From Streptococcaceae bacterium (GTDB taxonomy: Bacteria; Bacillota; Bacilli; Lactobacillales; Streptococcaceae): a DNA stretch of 55,739 bases. Below, piece after piece: positions 41,664 through 53,350 of this stretch. Each line of letters opens with the position of its first letter. The first letter of the stretch is position 1. Both the position numbers and the translations under genes were made by a program. The stretch covers positions 1 through 55,739 of the forward strand of contig JAIRUZ010000056.1 in NCBI GenBank assembly GCA_031254115.1, read 5' to 3'. A model generated the notes under the pieces. That model was not told the DNA's origin, ran no database searches, and worked only from the letters and a program-made list of their open reading frames with translations.

Positions 41664-43670
41664 ATGGGAATTGCAAAAAAAGATTTTAATAAAGCGACGA
41701 AGCTCGGATTTTTGATCGCAATGGGCGTTGTGTACGGCGATATCGGGACAAGCCCGCTTTACACGATGCAAGCGATTGTCAAAGATCAAGGTGGCACAAT
41801 CAGCCAGCCGTTCGTGCTTGGCGCGATTAGCCTGATTATCTGGACGCTCACGCTGATTACGACTGTCAAATATGTACTGATTGCGCTGCGCGCTGACAAC
41901 AATCACGAGGGAGGCATTTTCTCACTTTTCACGCTTGTCAGACGCTACGCAAAATGGCTCATCATCCCCGCGATGATAGGCGGCGCAACGCTTTTGTCAG
42001 ACGGTGCTTTGACGCCTGCGGTGACGGTGACGTCGGCAATTGAAGGCTTGCGCGGTGTGCCCGCATTTTATGCCGTTTTCAAAGACGATCAGCTGCCCAT
42101 TGTCATGATCACACTCGTGATTTTAGCGATTCTTTTTGTTATCCAGCGATTTGGCACAAGTCTGATTGGGCGCGCGTTTGGGCCTGTGATGTTTGTTTGG
42201 TTTGGTTTTATCGGCATTGTTGGACTTGCAAATCTTTTCACAGACTTTCAAATTCTGCAAGCGATTAACCCATATTGGGCGATTCGGCTGCTTTTTAGCC
42301 CTGAAAATAAAATGGGACTTTTCGTCCTCGGCAATGTTTTCCTTGCCACAACGGGTGCTGAGGCGCTTTACAGCGATTTAGGGCACGTGGGACGTGGCAA
42401 TATTCATGTCAGCTGGCCGTTCGTCAAAGTCTGCATCATTTTGAGCTATATGGGGCAGGGTGCGTGGATTCTCCACAATGCGTCAGCGCTGACAAGCGAT
42501 GTCAATCCGTTTTTCTCTATCATTCCAGCGGTGCTTGCGATTCCGTCCGTTATTCTCGCGACTTTTGCGGCCATCATTGCGTCGCAAGCGTTGATTTCCG
42601 GCTCCTTTACGCTGGTTTCTGAGGCCATTCGTCTGAAACTGCTGCCGCTTTTCAGGATTTATTACCCAGGCGAAAGCCTCGGCCAGCTCTATATTCCAGC
42701 AGTCAACACCGTTTTGTGGCTGACAACAAGCGCGATTGTGCTTTATTTCCAGTCGTCAAGCAAAATGGAAGCGGCTTATGGGCTCGCAATCACCGTCACA
42801 ATGCTGATGACGACCACGCTTTTGACTGTTTATCTGATTCAACAAAAGACGCGAAAAGGCTTTATCGTTCTGTTTGCGGCCATGTTTGGAACGCTTGAAA
42901 CGCTGTTCCTTATTGCTTCGGCCGTTAAATTTATCCATGGCGGCTACGTTGTTGTCATCATCGCATCGCTCATTCTCGCGGTCATGTATATCTGGTACAA
43001 AGGCACGCAGATTGTCAAGAAATATATCAAATCGCTCGACCTCAACGACTTCAAAGACCAGCTCAGAGAGCTGCGCGACGACACGGAATTCGAGCATTTC
43101 CAGACGAATATTGTTTATCTGACAGGGCGCATGGAAGGCAGCAAAATTGACCGCTCGATTTTGTACTCGATTTTAAATAAACGTCCGAAACGCGCGAATG
43201 TTTACTGGTTTGTCACGGTACACGTCACCGACGAGCCGTACACGCACACGTACACAGTTGACATGATGGACACGGATTATATCGTGCACGTTGACATGTA
43301 TCTTGGTTTCCACGTGCGTCAAGAAGTGCCGCGCTATTTGCGCACAATTGTGGGCGATTTGATGTCGTCAGGGCGCCTGCAAAAACAAGACCAAAAATAC
43401 GGCACCATGACCAATCGCCATGTCGGTGATTTCGGATTTGTCGTCATCGAAGAGCGCATGACCAATGCGCGCCAACTCAAGCAGTTTGAGCGATTTATCT
43501 TGCGGCTCAAAGGCAATATCAAGAAATTTACAGCGTCGCCCGTGCGCTGGTTCGGGCTTCAATTTACAGAAGTCACCACCGAAATCGTGCCGCTCGTGCT
43601 CTCTGACGTCAGAAATCTGGAAATCGACGAAGAAGTTCCTGTCGCCGCCGTCGAAGAAGACAGCGTTTAA
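41664..43670 (+). CDS. kup: KUP-family potassium transporter
   Basis: [22 protein letters not shown]; start trimmed to MGIAKKDF. Confidence 0.95.
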   Translation: MGIAKKDFNKATKLGFLIAMGVVYGDIGTSPLYTMQAIVKDQGGTISQPFVLGAISLIIWTLTLITTVKYVLIALRADNNHEGGIFSLFTLVRRYAKWLIIPAMIGGATLLSDGALTPAVTVTSAIEGLRGVPAFYAVFKDDQLPIVMITLVILAILFVIQRFGTSLIGRAFGPVMFVWFGFIGIVGLANLFTDFQILQAINPYWAIRLLFSPENKMGLFVLGNVFLATTGAEALYSDLGHVGRGNIHVSWPFVKVCIILSYMGQGAWILHNASALTSDVNPFFSIIPAVLAIPSVILATFAAIIASQALISGSFTLVSEAIRLKLLPLFRIYYPGESLGQLYIPAVNTVLWLTTSAIVLYFQSSSKMEAAYGLAITVTMLMTTTLLTVYLIQQKTRKGFIVLFAAMFGTLETLFLIASAVKFIHGGYVVVIIASLILAVMYIWYKGTQIVKKYIKSLDLNDFKDQLRELRDDTEFEHFQTNIVYLTGRMEGSKIDRSILYSILNKRPKRANVYWFVTVHVTDEPYTHTYTVDMMDTDYIVHVDMYLGFHVRQEVPRYLRTIVGDLMSSGRLQKQDQKYGTMTNRHVGDFGFVVIEERMTNARQLKQFERFILRLKGNIKKFTASPVRWFGLQFTEVTTEIVPLVLSDVRNLEIDEEVPVAAVEEDSV

Positions 43671-43680
43671 GCCAAAAACA

Positions 43681-43710
43681 AAAATCCGCCTGAAATTTGG
43701 GGCGGATTTT
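43681..43710. terminator. Bidirectional terminator between kup and mutL
   Basis: AAAATCCGCC...GGCGGATTTT. Confidence 0.75.
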
Positions 43711-43731
43711 TAGTTGACTTCATCAAATCAA

Positions 43732-45558
43732 TCAAGAGGGAAAAAGGCCGTTTTCGCGCGCCGAGAGGTGCGTTTGCATGATGCGGCGGAACATTTTCTC
43801 GAGATCTTTTGTCTCAAATTTGACAATCGCGGGGCGGCCATGCGCACAATGGTAGGGATCCGCGCACGCCGAGAGTTGGCGCAGCAAATCGCGCGCGCTG
43901 TCTGGGTCAAGCGGCATATTCGCTTTAATCGCCGCTTTGCAGGAAATCAAAATTGCAAGTTCCTTGCGGTAACTTACCACGCTCGCCGCTTCGCCCGCTA
44001 AAATCAAATCAATCAGCGCGTAAGTCGCGGATTCAATCTCGCCCTCGCGCATCCAAACGGGGTGCGCCCGCAGGATAAATTGGCTCTCGCCGTAGGGCGC
44101 AAGCTCAACGCCCGCTTCCAAAAGCTGCGACAGCTCAGTTGAGAGGCGAATAAAATCGTTTTTCGGCAAGTCAATGATTAGCGGAGTGAGAAGCATTTGC
44201 TGATCAAACGAGACGTTGCCGATTGCCGTGCGGTAATGCTCAAGATTGATGCGCTCGGCGGCCGCGTGCTGATCCACGATGTAAAGTCCGTCTGGCGCCT
44301 CACACAGCAAATACGTCCGGTGCAATTGTGCCAAAAATTGCAGCTCTGGAAACGTTTGATTGGCTGTTTTTTGTTTGTTTGTTGTTTCAGAAACAAACGA
44401 ATTATCTGGAGGTGTTCTGTCAGCGCTGACAGAATCTGATACCGCTGAAACGGCGTAGCTGACAGTTTCTTCAGCAACAAACAGCTCTTCTTGCACCTGT
44501 TTTTTCGGGTTGAAAATTTCGTCAGCTGGCGTAGGTTCTGTAACTTCTTTGACGGCTGACGGAATCAGCGTTTCGCCTGACAGCATTTCTTGAATCGCGG
44601 ACACAATCAGCGCGCGGAGTTCCGCTTCTTTTGACAGCCTGATTTCCTGCTTACTCGGGTGAACATTGACGTCTGTCAGCTGCGGCGCCACCCGAATCGC
44701 GACCACCGCGACAGGAAAACGCCCCACCATGAGCTTGCTGCCGTAACCCTCGGCAATCGCCTTTTGCAGCAAAAAATTTTTAATCGGGCGGCCGTTGACA
44801 AGAAGCGTGATGTAATTGCGCGACGCGCGAGTCAGCTCGGGGAGCGCGACGTAACCCGAAATCTCAAAATCCAAATCCGCCGCTTGAATCGGGCGCATTT
44901 TCCGTGCGGTTTCAAGGCCGTAAACGCCCGCAATTGCTTGGCGCAAATCGCCCGAGCCTGCCGAATGAAGCGTGTCGCGTCCATCTGCCGTGAGGCGAAA
45001 GCTGATTTCAGGGTGCGCCAAAATCGCGCGGTTGAGCACGTCTACAATGTGCGCGAGTTCACTTTGGAGCGATTTCACGTATTTCAGGCGCGCAGGCGTG
45101 TTGTAAAACAGATTTTCCACCGTAATTTTCGTGCCCGTGCGCAAGGCAGATGCGCTGACAGATTCGATTTGTCCACCGCGCGCAATCAGTGTTGTACCCG
45201 CGTTTTCGTCAGCTGTCGCCGTCTCGATTGCAAACGCTGACACGCTCGCAATGGACGGTAAAGCCTCGCCGCGAAAGCCTAGCGTGCGAATGCGGAACAG
45301 GTCGGTGCTTGCCGTGATTTTCGACGTGGCGTGGCGCAACAATGCGCGCGGCACATCATCAGCCGCGATTCCCTCGCCGTCGTCCGTCACAACAATTTTT
45401 TGCAAGCCCGCGTCCAAAACTTCAACCGAAATCCGCGTGGCGCCTGCGTCAATCGCATTTTCAATCAATTCCTTCACGACGCTTGCCGGCCGCTCGACCA
45501 CTTCGCCAGCCGCAATCTGATTTGCCAGAACCTCAGGAAGCTCAATAATTTTTGACAT
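43732..45558 (-). CDS. mutL: DNA mismatch repair protein MutL
   Basis: [43 protein letters not shown]. Confidence 0.97.
   Translation of the reverse strand: MSKIIELPEVLANQIAAGEVVERPASVVKELIENAIDAGATRISVEVLDAGLQKIVVTDDGEGIAADDVPRALLRHATSKITASTDLFRIRTLGFRGEALPSIASVSAFAIETATADENAGTTLIARGGQIESVSASALRTGTKITVENLFYNTPARLKYVKSLQSELAHIVDVLNRAILAHPEISFRLTADGRDTLHSAGSGDLRQAIAGVYGLETARKMRPIQAADLDFEISGYVALPELTRASRNYITLLVNGRPIKNFLLQKAIAEGYGSKLMVGRFPVAVVAIRVAPQLTDVNVHPSKQEIRLSKEAELRALIVSAIQEMLSGETLIPSAVKEVTEPTPADEIFNPKKQVQEELFVAEETVSYAVSAVSDSVSADRTPPDNSFVSETTNKQKTANQTFPELQFLAQLHRTYLLCEAPDGLYIVDQHAAAERINLEHYRTAIGNVSFDQQMLLTPLIIDLPKNDFIRLSTELSQLLEAGVELAPYGESQFILRAHPVWMREGEIESATYALIDLILAGEAASVVSYRKELAILISCKAAIKANMPLDPDSARDLLRQLSACADPYHCAHGRPAIVKFETKDLEKMFRRIMQTHLSARENGLFPS
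44417..44432. repeat. Dyad repeat CTGTCAGCGCTGACAG inside the mutL linker
   Basis: Exact 16-mer; VSADR on the minus strand. Confidence 0.97.
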
Positions 45559-45578
45559 AATCTTATTATACCATTTAA

Positions 45579-45604
45579 AAAATCCATTCCCGCGAATGGA
45601 TTTT
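45579..45604. terminator. Rho-independent terminator
   Basis: AAAATCCATTC-CCGC-GAATGGATTTT. Confidence 0.7.
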
Positions 45605-45614
45605 GCCGCTCTAC

Positions 45615-46055
45615 TTACTGGGCGAGCGTCGCGTCAAGTGTGATGGGAACGCCTGTCAGTACTTTTGATACAGGGCAATTTTCCTTGACGACTTGCGCAA
45701 TTTCCTGAAACTCAGGCTCTGTCAGCCCGTCAATCCAAGATTTATTTATCAAATGAATCCCTGTTATCGCGGGGCCGTCAGCCGTCACCTCGAACGCCAC
45801 ATCCGCTTTTGTCTCGATAGACTGTGGCACCAGACCTTTTTGCCCCAAAACGAGCGCGAACGCCATGCTGAAACACGCCGCGTGCGCCGCGCCCAAAAGT
45901 TCCTCTGGGCTGACAATGCTGTCAGAGCCCGCAAGCCGCGCCTTAAAATCATAAGGCGTATCCGTGAAAAGTCCGCTGCTGTCCGCCGAAATCGTGCCCT
46001 TGCCCGTTTCAAGCGCGCCTTGCCATTTTGCTGAAGCATGTGAAAAAGTTGTCAT
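45615..46055 (-). CDS. OsmC/Ohr family peroxiredoxin
   Basis: [23 protein letters not shown]. Confidence 0.92.
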   Translation of the reverse strand: MTTFSHASAKWQGALETGKGTISADSSGLFTDTPYDFKARLAGSDSIVSPEELLGAAHAACFSMAFALVLGQKGLVPQSIETKADVAFEVTADGPAITGIHLINKSWIDGLTEPEFQEIAQVVKENCPVSKVLTGVPITLDATLAQ

Positions 46056-46121
46056 ATTTCCTCCAAAAAATTTTTTACAAATGACAAAAATGTCAAATGT
46101 GTTTTACATTTTCATTATACG

Positions 46122-46137
46122 CTGTCAGCGCTGACAA
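46122..46137. repeat. Dyad repeat CTGTCAGCGCTGACAA in divergent promoter region
   Basis: 15/16 match. Confidence 0.95.
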
Positions 46138-46173
46138 CACTCAAAATCTGCTCAAACGTGCTAAAATAAAGCC

Positions 46174-47301
46174 ATGACACTCACACTTTTAGCGCTTGTA
46201 GTCGCTGTCGGCTTGCTCGGACCGCTGATTGCTTGGCGCAACACCTCAAAAATCCCTGTTGCCGTCGGCGAAATACTTGCTGGCGGGCTGATTGGTACAA
46301 CCGGATTTCAGCTGGTCAATCCGCACGAGCCAATTTTCAGCTTTTTGGCGAGCATCGGTTTTGCGATGGTAATGCTCGTCGCAGGCTCGCACGTACCTGT
46401 CAGGGACAGAAATCTGATTCGCGGCATTCCAAAAGCTGCGGCGCGACTCGTTTTGATTGCCGCGGTTTCGATTCTCCTTGCGTTCCTTGTCACCACAGCG
46501 TTTCACGTCGGGCACCCCGCCATTTACGCGGTGCTCTTTGCCTCATCGTCGACAGCGATTATCATGCCGATTATCCAAGAGCTCGGGCTTTCGGGCAAAT
46601 CCGTCACAGAACTTCTCCCGCAAATCGCACTCGCTGACGCGGGCTGTATCGTCGCAGTCCCGCTCGTGATTGACCCAAAAGATGGCTCACGCGCTGTGCT
46701 TGGCGTACTTCTCATGGTGACGATTTCGCTCCTTCTTTTTCTCTTTATCTGGCAAAGTGAAAAACGTGGCTGGCAAGAAAAAATCGAAGCGCGCTCTGAG
46801 GATCGCGGATTCGCTTTGGAACTCCGCATCAGCCTTCTTTTACTTTTACTCCTGTCAGCGATTGCGCAAGCCTCAAAAGTCTCCATCATGCTCGCTGGCT
46901 TTGGCCTTGGCATCGCGCTCGCGGCTTCAGGCGAACCCAGACGTCTCGCCAAACAACTTTTCACGCTGTCAGAGGGCTTCTTCTCACCGCTCTTTTTTGT
47001 CTGGCTCGGTGCAAGTATCAATCTGCGCGAGCTTCTCGGCCACCCTGACATGATTCTTTTGGCTGTTGTCATTGCCGCTGCTGCCAGCCTTGCGCATCTG
47101 ACAGCCATTTTCTTTCATCAACCTTGGGCGCTTGGCATCATGGCCACAAGCCAAAACGGCGTCCCCGCTGCCATTGTTGCACTTGGCATGACGCTCGGAC
47201 TTTTAAAACCAGGTGAAGGCGCAGCGCTTCTCCTCGCGTCTCTTCTCACCGTCGCCGCAGCCACTCTCGCCGCGCGCAGCTATGCAAAAAAATCCGTCTG
47301 A
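46174..47301 (+). CDS. CPA2-type Na+/H+ or K+/H+ antiporter
   Basis: [37 protein letters not shown]. Confidence 0.9.
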   Translation: MTLTLLALVVAVGLLGPLIAWRNTSKIPVAVGEILAGGLIGTTGFQLVNPHEPIFSFLASIGFAMVMLVAGSHVPVRDRNLIRGIPKAAARLVLIAAVSILLAFLVTTAFHVGHPAIYAVLFASSSTAIIMPIIQELGLSGKSVTELLPQIALADAGCIVAVPLVIDPKDGSRAVLGVLLMVTISLLLFLFIWQSEKRGWQEKIEARSEDRGFALELRISLLLLLLLSAIAQASKVSIMLAGFGLGIALAASGEPRRLAKQLFTLSEGFFSPLFFVWLGASINLRELLGHPDMILLAVVIAAAASLAHLTAIFFHQPWALGIMATSQNGVPAAIVALGMTLGLLKPGEGAALLLASLLTVAAATLAARSYAKKSV

Positions 47302-47338
47302 AATTTCCATCAAACACGCTCTGTGCTATAATATAAGA

Positions 47339-48364
47339 ATGACTAAACCTATTATTCTTACGGGCGATCGCCCGACTGGCAAGCTCCATATTGGGCATTA
47401 TATTGGCAGCTTGAAAAATCGCGTCGCCATGCAAAACGAAGGCATTTACGACACATTCATTATGATGGCCGACCAGCAAGCGCTGACAGACCACGCCAAA
47501 GAACCCCAGAAAATCATTGAGTCCGTCGGCAATGTCGCGCTCGACTATCTCGCGGTGGGTCTTAATCCCGAAAAAACAACGATTTTCATCCAGTCGCAAA
47601 TCCCTGAGCTCGCAGAGCTTTCGGCCTATTATATGAATCTCGTCAGCTTGAACCGCGTTCTGCGCAATCCGACCGTCAAGACCGAGATTGACCAGAAAAA
47701 TTTTGGCGAAGGCGTCCCTGCCGGCTTTGCGATGTACCCGATTTCCCAAGCCGCCGACATCACGGCGTTTAAAGCCACTCACGTGCCCGTTGGCAATGAT
47801 CAGGCGCCGATGATTGAGCAAACGCGCGAAATCGTGCGCGCGTTCAACCACGCGTATTCGTGCGACGTCTTGGTTGAGCCAGAAGGCATTTACCCTGAAA
47901 ATGAAAACGCTGGTCGTTTGCCAGGTCTTGACGGCAATGCTAAAATGTCCAAATCGCTCAACAACGGGATTTTCCTCGCAGACGACGCGGACACCGTTCA
48001 GAAAAAAGTCATGTCGATGTACACAGACCCAAGCCACATCACCGTTTCCGATCCCGGCAAGATAGACGGCAACATGGTCTTCACTTACCTTGACGTCTTT
48101 GGACGTGCCGAAGATGCCGCTGATATTGCGGAAATGAAAGCACACTACCAGGCCGGTGGCCTTGGCGATGTCAAAACAAAGAAATATCTACTTGAAATTC
48201 TTGAGCGCGAACTCGCGCCCATTCGCGCACGCCGCGCCGAATATGCAGAAAATATGGACGCCGTTTATGCCATGCTCAAAAAGGGCTGCGAGCGTGCCGA
48301 GGCTGTCGCAGCGGGGACGCTCTCTGAAGTCAAGCGCGCCATGGGGCTCACTTATTTTGGATAA
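47339..48364 (+). CDS. trpS: Tryptophanyl-tRNA synthetase
   Basis: [30 protein letters not shown] motif. Confidence 0.96.
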   Translation: MTKPIILTGDRPTGKLHIGHYIGSLKNRVAMQNEGIYDTFIMMADQQALTDHAKEPQKIIESVGNVALDYLAVGLNPEKTTIFIQSQIPELAELSAYYMNLVSLNRVLRNPTVKTEIDQKNFGEGVPAGFAMYPISQAADITAFKATHVPVGNDQAPMIEQTREIVRAFNHAYSCDVLVEPEGIYPENENAGRLPGLDGNAKMSKSLNNGIFLADDADTVQKKVMSMYTDPSHITVSDPGKIDGNMVFTYLDVFGRAEDAADIAEMKAHYQAGGLGDVKTKKYLLEILERELAPIRARRAEYAENMDAVYAMLKKGCERAEAVAAGTLSEVKRAMGLTYFG

Positions 48365-48367
48365 AAA

Positions 48368-48395
48368 AACGCTCTGTCAGCGCTGACAGAGCGTT
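48368..48395. terminator. 28-bp perfect palindrome terminator containing CTGTCAGCGCTGACAG
   Basis: AACGCTCTGTCAGCGCTGACAGAGCGTT between convergent trpS and the PepSY-like gene. Confidence 0.88.
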
Positions 48396-48429
48396 CTCTG
48401 GTTATTCAGTTTGTGTGTTGACATCATCA

Positions 48430-48900
48430 TCAGCTGGCTGATGAGGCTGTTGATGAGCTTGCAGAGCTATTGGATGCGGCTGATGAGCCGTTTGACTGCG
48501 CTGCGTCTGAGCCTCTGACCATTCCGAGTGTGTTATCTGTTGATACTTGGAAATCCGTCGTGACATTGTACATGACGCTTGAGCCATTGAGCGTGCCGTG
48601 GACATCGTAGCTGCCGTCAGGATCTTGCTGGACAAGGGTTACCTTGAAGCCTGAATGCTTCGCTGTGACCGCGGCGGTTGCTTTATCCGCATTGGTTCCT
48701 GTGATCGTTTTGTCGTTTGAATTCGCGCCACGATCGCCGCCTTGTGCTTGCGAACCTTGTGTTGTGCTTGCTGACGACGAAGCGACTGCGGCGGTTGATG
48801 CCGTTGTCGTAGCTGTCGTTGCTGCATTTGCGATAAATACGCCACCACCTGCGAGACCAACTCCAAGCGCTGTTGCGGCTAAAATATTTTTGACTGACAT
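48430..48900 (-). CDS. Exported PepSY-like protein with Ser/Ala-rich tail
   Basis: Signal peptide; AVTAKHSGFKVTLVQQDPDGSYDVHGTLNGSSVMYNVT. Confidence 0.65.
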   Translation of the reverse strand: MSVKNILAATALGVGLAGGGVFIANAATTATTTASTAAVASSSASTTQGSQAQGGDRGANSNDKTITGTNADKATAAVTAKHSGFKVTLVQQDPDGSYDVHGTLNGSSVMYNVTTDFQVSTDNTLGMVRGSDAAQSNGSSAASNSSASSSTASSAS

Positions 48901-49034
48901 GATACTTACCTACTTTCTTCTGTTTTTATTTTCCATCAGCGCCTGCAGTTCGTTGATGTTGAACAGAGTATAACGCCCCTTCCTAAAAGAATTCTTAACA
49001 ATTAGAAAAATCAGTCTTAAGACCGAGGAAAATA

Positions 49035-49688
49035 ATGACAGCTTTAGAAAAAATAATCGCTTTTTCAAAGGAAATTTACGCCAAAAACAACGACGGACAC
49101 GGCTTTGATCACATTCTGCGCGTGGTTGCGCTCGCCGAAAAAATTTTAGTGACCGAGCCCGCAGCGAACCGCGAATTGGTCCTAGAAGCTTGCTATCTTC
49201 ACGACAGCTATGACGAGAAGCTTTTTAGCGATGTCGCCACGCAAAAACAGAAAGTCGCCAATTTTTTGACTTCAATAGCAGCTGACAAAGCTGCTATTTT
49301 TGAAATTATCGACCACATGAGCTTTTCGTCAAACTTGAGCACGCGCTATCCACTTGAGCTCAACGGCCAAATCGTCCAAGATGCTGACCGGCTTGATGCC
49401 ATGGGTGCTGTGATGATTGTACGCACGCTTCAATACGGCTGGGCACACGCGCGCGTACTGTATGACCCTGAAATTCCGCCGCATTTACCAACGGACAAAA
49501 ACACCTATCACAGCGCGCGCAGCACCACGCTCAACCATTTTCATGAAAAAGCCTTTTTGCTTTACGGGCTGCTCAATACGGCCGAAGCGCGCCGCATCGG
49601 CAAACCACGCGACAAAATGATGCGCACCTTCGTCGCCGAATTTGAACGTGAATGGCAAGAAACTCACGGAGAAACAAAAAAGCACTGA
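49035..49688 (+). CDS. HD-domain phosphohydrolase
   Basis: NDGHGFDHILRVVALAEKI ... CYLHDSYDEKL. Confidence 0.9.
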   Translation: MTALEKIIAFSKEIYAKNNDGHGFDHILRVVALAEKILVTEPAANRELVLEACYLHDSYDEKLFSDVATQKQKVANFLTSIAADKAAIFEIIDHMSFSSNLSTRYPLELNGQIVQDADRLDAMGAVMIVRTLQYGWAHARVLYDPEIPPHLPTDKNTYHSARSTTLNHFHEKAFLLYGLLNTAEARRIGKPRDKMMRTFVAEFEREWQETHGETKKH

Positions 49689-49931
49689 TTGAGTGCCGGT
49701 TACTTTCTCTTGTATTGAACCCGCGACGAATGTCGACAAAGATGGGTCTCTTGCTGACAGATCCTGTCTGCCATGTCTTTGGACCCGATTCAAATTAAAT
49801 TAGTCGGTCAAAAATCGAGAAAGCTCGTACATTCCAGTGCCTTGATACTGATAATTATAGCAAATTTTGAAAGCGTTGTCAAGAAAACAAAAAAATCTGT
49901 CGTCACAGATTTTCCAACTAGCAATAGTTGC

Positions 49932-50004
49932 TGCCCCCTGAAGGACTCGAACCTTCGACCCATAGATTAAGAGTCTACTGCTCTACCAACTGAGCTAAGG
50001 AGGC
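49932..50004 (-). tRNA. tRNA-Lys(CTT)
   Basis: Anticodon loop CTCTTAA; acceptor GCCTCCT/AGGGGGC; 3' CCA not encoded. Confidence 0.9.
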
Positions 50005-50034
50005 TTCAGGTTGCGGATATTTCCGTTTCCAGTA

Positions 50035-50108
50035 CTCCGGCTGCAAGACTCGAACTTGCGACATCATGATTAACAGTCATGCGCTACTACCAACTGAGCT
50101 AAGCCGGA
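50035..50108 (-). tRNA. tRNA-Asn(GTT)
   Basis: TCCGGCTTAGCTCAG...CTGTTAA...AGCCGGA. Confidence 0.92.
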
Positions 50109-50154
50109 TAAAAGGGAGATGGCGGGGTGAATCACGAAGATTCACATCTCCCCA

Positions 50155-50270
50155 ACTTGGCAACGACCTTATCTCACAAGGGGCAACCCCTAACTACTTC
50201 CGGCGCGAATGGACTTAGCTTCTGTGTTCGGCATGGGAACAGGCGTATCTCCACTGCTATTGTCACCAAA
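50155..50270 (-). rRNA. 5S ribosomal RNA
   Basis: Minus strand GGAGATACGCCTGTTCCCATGCCGAACACAGAAGCTAAGTCC...GCGCCGGAAGTAGTTAGGGGTTGCCCCTTGTGAGATAAGG. Confidence 0.95.
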
Positions 50271-50274
50271 TTGA

Positions 50275-50348
50275 TGGGAAATTGAGGACTCGAACCTCAG
50301 ACCCCTGCGTTATCAACACAGTGCTCTAACCAACTGAGCTAATCTCCC
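50275..50348 (-). tRNA. tRNA-Ile(GAT)
   Basis: GGGAGATTAGCTCAG...TTGATAA...ATTTCCC. Confidence 0.92.
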
Positions 50349-50372
50349 AAATTATGATTGAACGCCAATCAA

Positions 50373-50443
50373 AGCGGATGACGAGAATCGAACTCGCGTG
50401 GTCAGCTTGGAAGGCTGAAGTTCTACCATTAAACTACATCCGC
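50373..50443 (-). tRNA. tRNA-Gly(TCC)
   Basis: GCGGATGTAGTTTAATGG...CTTCCAA...CATCCGC. Confidence 0.92.
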
Positions 50444-50484
50444 TGAAAATTTCGGCAAATTTTCAAAAGCAACGACAGTTGCAC

Positions 50485-50557
50485 TGGCGCGGGACGGAAT
50501 CGAACCGCCGACACAAGGAGCTTCAATCCTTTGCTCTACCGACTGAGCTACCGAGCC
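50485..50557 (-). tRNA. tRNA-Phe(GAA)
   Basis: GGCTCGGTAGCTCAG...TTGAAGC...CCGCGCC. Confidence 0.92.
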
Positions 50558-50621
50558 ATACAGGCTGCAATAAATTGCAGTTTGCAAACCATTCCGTTTG
50601 CATCCTCTAAAAGAACCTGAT

Positions 50622-50694
<73 letters not shown>

Positions 50695-50745
50695 ATATTA
50701 GTAATAGTCTCTACATTCTGATATAAAGACATCAAAATGAGAGTA

Positions 50746-50835
50746 AGGAGGATCAGGGATTCGAACCCTGGCGCGGTTTTACCCGCCTGACGGTTTTCAA
50801 GACCGTTCCCTTCAGCCGGACTTGGGTAATCCTCC
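50746..50835 (-). tRNA. tRNA-Ser(TGA)
   Basis: GGAGGATTACCCAAGTCCGGC...GGTCTTGAAAACC; long variable arm. Confidence 0.93.
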
Positions 50836-50869
50836 ACAGCTGATTCATTATTTTCGAGCACCGCTCGAA

Positions 50870-50941
50870 TAGTCCGTGCGGGAATCGAACCCGCGATACC
50901 GCCGTGAAAAGGCGATGTCTTAACCACTTGACCAACGGACC
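50870..50941 (-). tRNA. tRNA-Glu(TTC)
   Basis: GGTCCGTTGGTCAAGTGG...CTTTTCAC...ACGGACT. Confidence 0.92.
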
Positions 50942-50961
50942 GTGTGAAATGGTACTTGTCT

Positions 50962-50989
50962 ATTATACACTATTTGGACTGAAATGCAA
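50962..50989 (-). promoter_or_regulatory. Promoter of the tRNA/5S cluster
   Basis: Minus strand TTGCAT-N16-TATAAT about 20 bp upstream of tRNA-Glu. Confidence 0.7.
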
Positions 50990-51105
50990 GCAAAAACTTA
51001 TTATTTTAATGCTTTTTTTGAAAAAAGTTTGCCAAATGACAAAAGCAAAGCGTTTGCGCGCAAAATAAATAAAAAAATTCCAACAATAAATGTCGGAATT
51101 TTAGA

Positions 51106-53211
51106 TTATACTTCAGAATTGAGTTCTTGCGCAATCGTTGATGCGGCTTCACTCAAGCTATCAGAGATGCTGTCTGACAACGCCTCAGAAGCCACATTTT
51201 CTGCTTTCTCAGACTGCAAAACTTCTTCTTCGGACTGACTGACTGACTTGTCAGCGCTGACAGATGCGCTGTCAGCAGCCGCTTCTTCAGGCATTTTGCC
51301 CGTTTCAAAGAGAGACATGATTTGTTTCTCGTCAAGGGTTTCGTATTCAAGAAGCGCCATCGCAATCGCCTTATGTTGCGCGCGATGCTCACCAATTGCT
51401 TTAGCTGCAGCCTCGTTAGCATCCGTCATCAAACGACGCACTTCCTCGTCAATCATCACAGCTGTCGCCTCAGAATAGGTCTTCGTCTGACCGTAATCGC
51501 GGCCAATGAAAACTTGATGATTGCCTTCGTAGCTGACAGTTCCGAGCTTTTCAGACATGCCCCATTCCGTCACCATACGGCGCGCAATGTGCGTCGCCTG
51601 CTCAATATCATTTGAGGCGCCAGGCGTCATGACATTAAAGACAATTCGCTCAGCCTGACGTCCGCCCATGAGCGAAGCCAGCTGCTCTTTCCAATGGCCA
51701 TCTGTCGGATTCATTTCCTCGTCTTTAGGAAGAGCCAGCATATAGCCGCCAATGCGACCACGCGGAATAATCGTGACTTTGTGGACTTTTTGACCATTTT
51801 CGAGAACCAGCCCAACAATCGCGTGTCCCGCCTCATGATAGGCCACAATTTCGCGCTCTTTTTGCGATTGATTGCGGTCTTTCTTCGCAGGCCCTGCCAT
51901 CGCGCGGTCTTGTCCTTCATTGATGTCAGCCGCGTCAATTTCTTTTTTGTTTTGACGCGCAGCAACAAGTGCCGCTTCATTCAGGAGATTTTCAAGATCG
52001 GCACCGACATAACCAGGCGTTTGCTTGGCAACCGTGAGCAAATCCACGTCTGCTGCGAGTGGTTTATTTTTCGAGTGCACTTTGAGAATCGCTTCGCGAC
52101 CTTTGACATCAGGCGCACCGACAAGCACTTTTCTGTCGAAGCGTCCCGGACGCAAAAGCGCGGGATCAAGCACGTCTGAGCGGTTTGTCGCAGCAATCAC
52201 AATAATATTGCTTCCGTTTTCCGCAAAGCCGTCCATTTCGACCAAAAGTTGGTTGAGCGTTTGCTCGCGCTCGTCATTTCCGCCACCAAGACCTGCGCCA
52301 CGCTGACGCCCAACAGCGTCAATCTCATCAATAAAGACAATCGCACGTTCTTGCTTTTTCGCATCATCAAAGAGATTACGCACACGAGATGCACCGACGC
52401 CGACGAACATTTCAACGAAATCTGAACCTGAAATCGAGAAGAAGGGCACGCCCGCTTCGCCAGCAACGGCTTTCGCAAGGAGCGTTTTACCTGTGCCTGG
52501 AGGGCCTTCAAGCAAAATTCCCGACGGAATGCGCGCGCCTAAATCGCGATATTTTTTTGGATTTTTGAGGAAATCAACGACTTCAACAAGCTCTTGTTTT
52601 TCTTCCTCTTCGCCCGCGACATCATCAAAACGCACTTTCGTTGTCTTAGAATCTTGCTGCTTGGCGCGGTTGCGGCCAAACGACATCGGATTGTTGGCAC
52701 CACCGCCACCGCCCATTGAGCCGCGCATCATGAACCAGAAAAAGCCGATAATGAGAAGCGTTGGCAAGAACGTCCACAAAATATTGGTCCAAAAGCCAGT
52801 CTGAGATTCTTGCGCAACGCTCAGCGTGAGATCTTTGTCCTTTGCAAGACTCTGCAAATCAGAGATATTGCTGTCCGTCGGGATAATATAACTTGTGAAA
52901 CCTGTCACTTTAGTGGTTGCATTGCCCAAAAGTGGAAGCGCTCCCGAATTTTTCTCTTCGCGCGCCGTTTTATAATCACCCTTGACAATATAAAGCGTAT
53001 TTTCTGGCTGAAGCGTGAGATTCTTGATTTTTCCGTTTTTGAGATCGCTCTGAAGCTGCGTAAAGGTTAATTTATCCGTCGAGGTGTGCTGCGTACTGCC
53101 GCCGATCAAATATTGAACAGCGAAAACTGCGACGATGATGATAATAACCCAAGTGGCGGCATTTCTGATGAACCCGCCAGGGCGTTTATTATTGTTGTTT
53201 GGATTTTGCAT
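51106..53211 (-). CDS. ftsH: ATP-dependent zinc metalloprotease FtsH
   Basis: [32 protein letters not shown]. Confidence 0.97.
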   Translation of the reverse strand: MQNPNNNNKRPGGFIRNAATWVIIIIVAVFAVQYLIGGSTQHTSTDKLTFTQLQSDLKNGKIKNLTLQPENTLYIVKGDYKTAREEKNSGALPLLGNATTKVTGFTSYIIPTDSNISDLQSLAKDKDLTLSVAQESQTGFWTNILWTFLPTLLIIGFFWFMMRGSMGGGGGANNPMSFGRNRAKQQDSKTTKVRFDDVAGEEEEKQELVEVVDFLKNPKKYRDLGARIPSGILLEGPPGTGKTLLAKAVAGEAGVPFFSISGSDFVEMFVGVGASRVRNLFDDAKKQERAIVFIDEIDAVGRQRGAGLGGGNDEREQTLNQLLVEMDGFAENGSNIIVIAATNRSDVLDPALLRPGRFDRKVLVGAPDVKGREAILKVHSKNKPLAADVDLLTVAKQTPGYVGADLENLLNEAALVAARQNKKEIDAADINEGQDRAMAGPAKKDRNQSQKEREIVAYHEAGHAIVGLVLENGQKVHKVTIIPRGRIGGYMLALPKDEEMNPTDGHWKEQLASLMGGRQAERIVFNVMTPGASNDIEQATHIARRMVTEWGMSEKLGTVSYEGNHQVFIGRDYGQTKTYSEATAVMIDEEVRRLMTDANEAAAKAIGEHRAQHKAIAMALLEYETLDEKQIMSLFETGKMPEEAAADSASVSADKSVSQSEEEVLQSEKAENVASEALSDSISDSLSEAASTIAQELNSEV
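51248..51263. repeat. Dyad repeat TTGTCAGCGCTGACAG in the ftsH 3' tail
   Basis: 15/16 match; VSADK on the minus strand. Confidence 0.95.
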
Positions 53212-53269
53212 TCATTCTCCGTTTACTGTGTGATAACCCCACTATTATATCAAAATTTCTTAAAGAAAG

Positions 53270-53289
53270 CTCAGACTTTGGTCTGAGTT
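53270..53289. terminator. Hairpin downstream of proS
   Basis: CTCAGAC-TTTG-GTCTGAG. Confidence 0.5.
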
Positions 53290-53350
53290 TGACCATTTTT
53301 GACCAAAAAGCGCGAGCTGTCAGCTCACGTTTTCTTGAAATTTAGGCGGT

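Noticed and set aside
47302-47340. T-box or other riboswitch upstream of trpS
   Set aside because: Only about 38 bp separate the antiporter stop and the trpS start; too short for a T-box.
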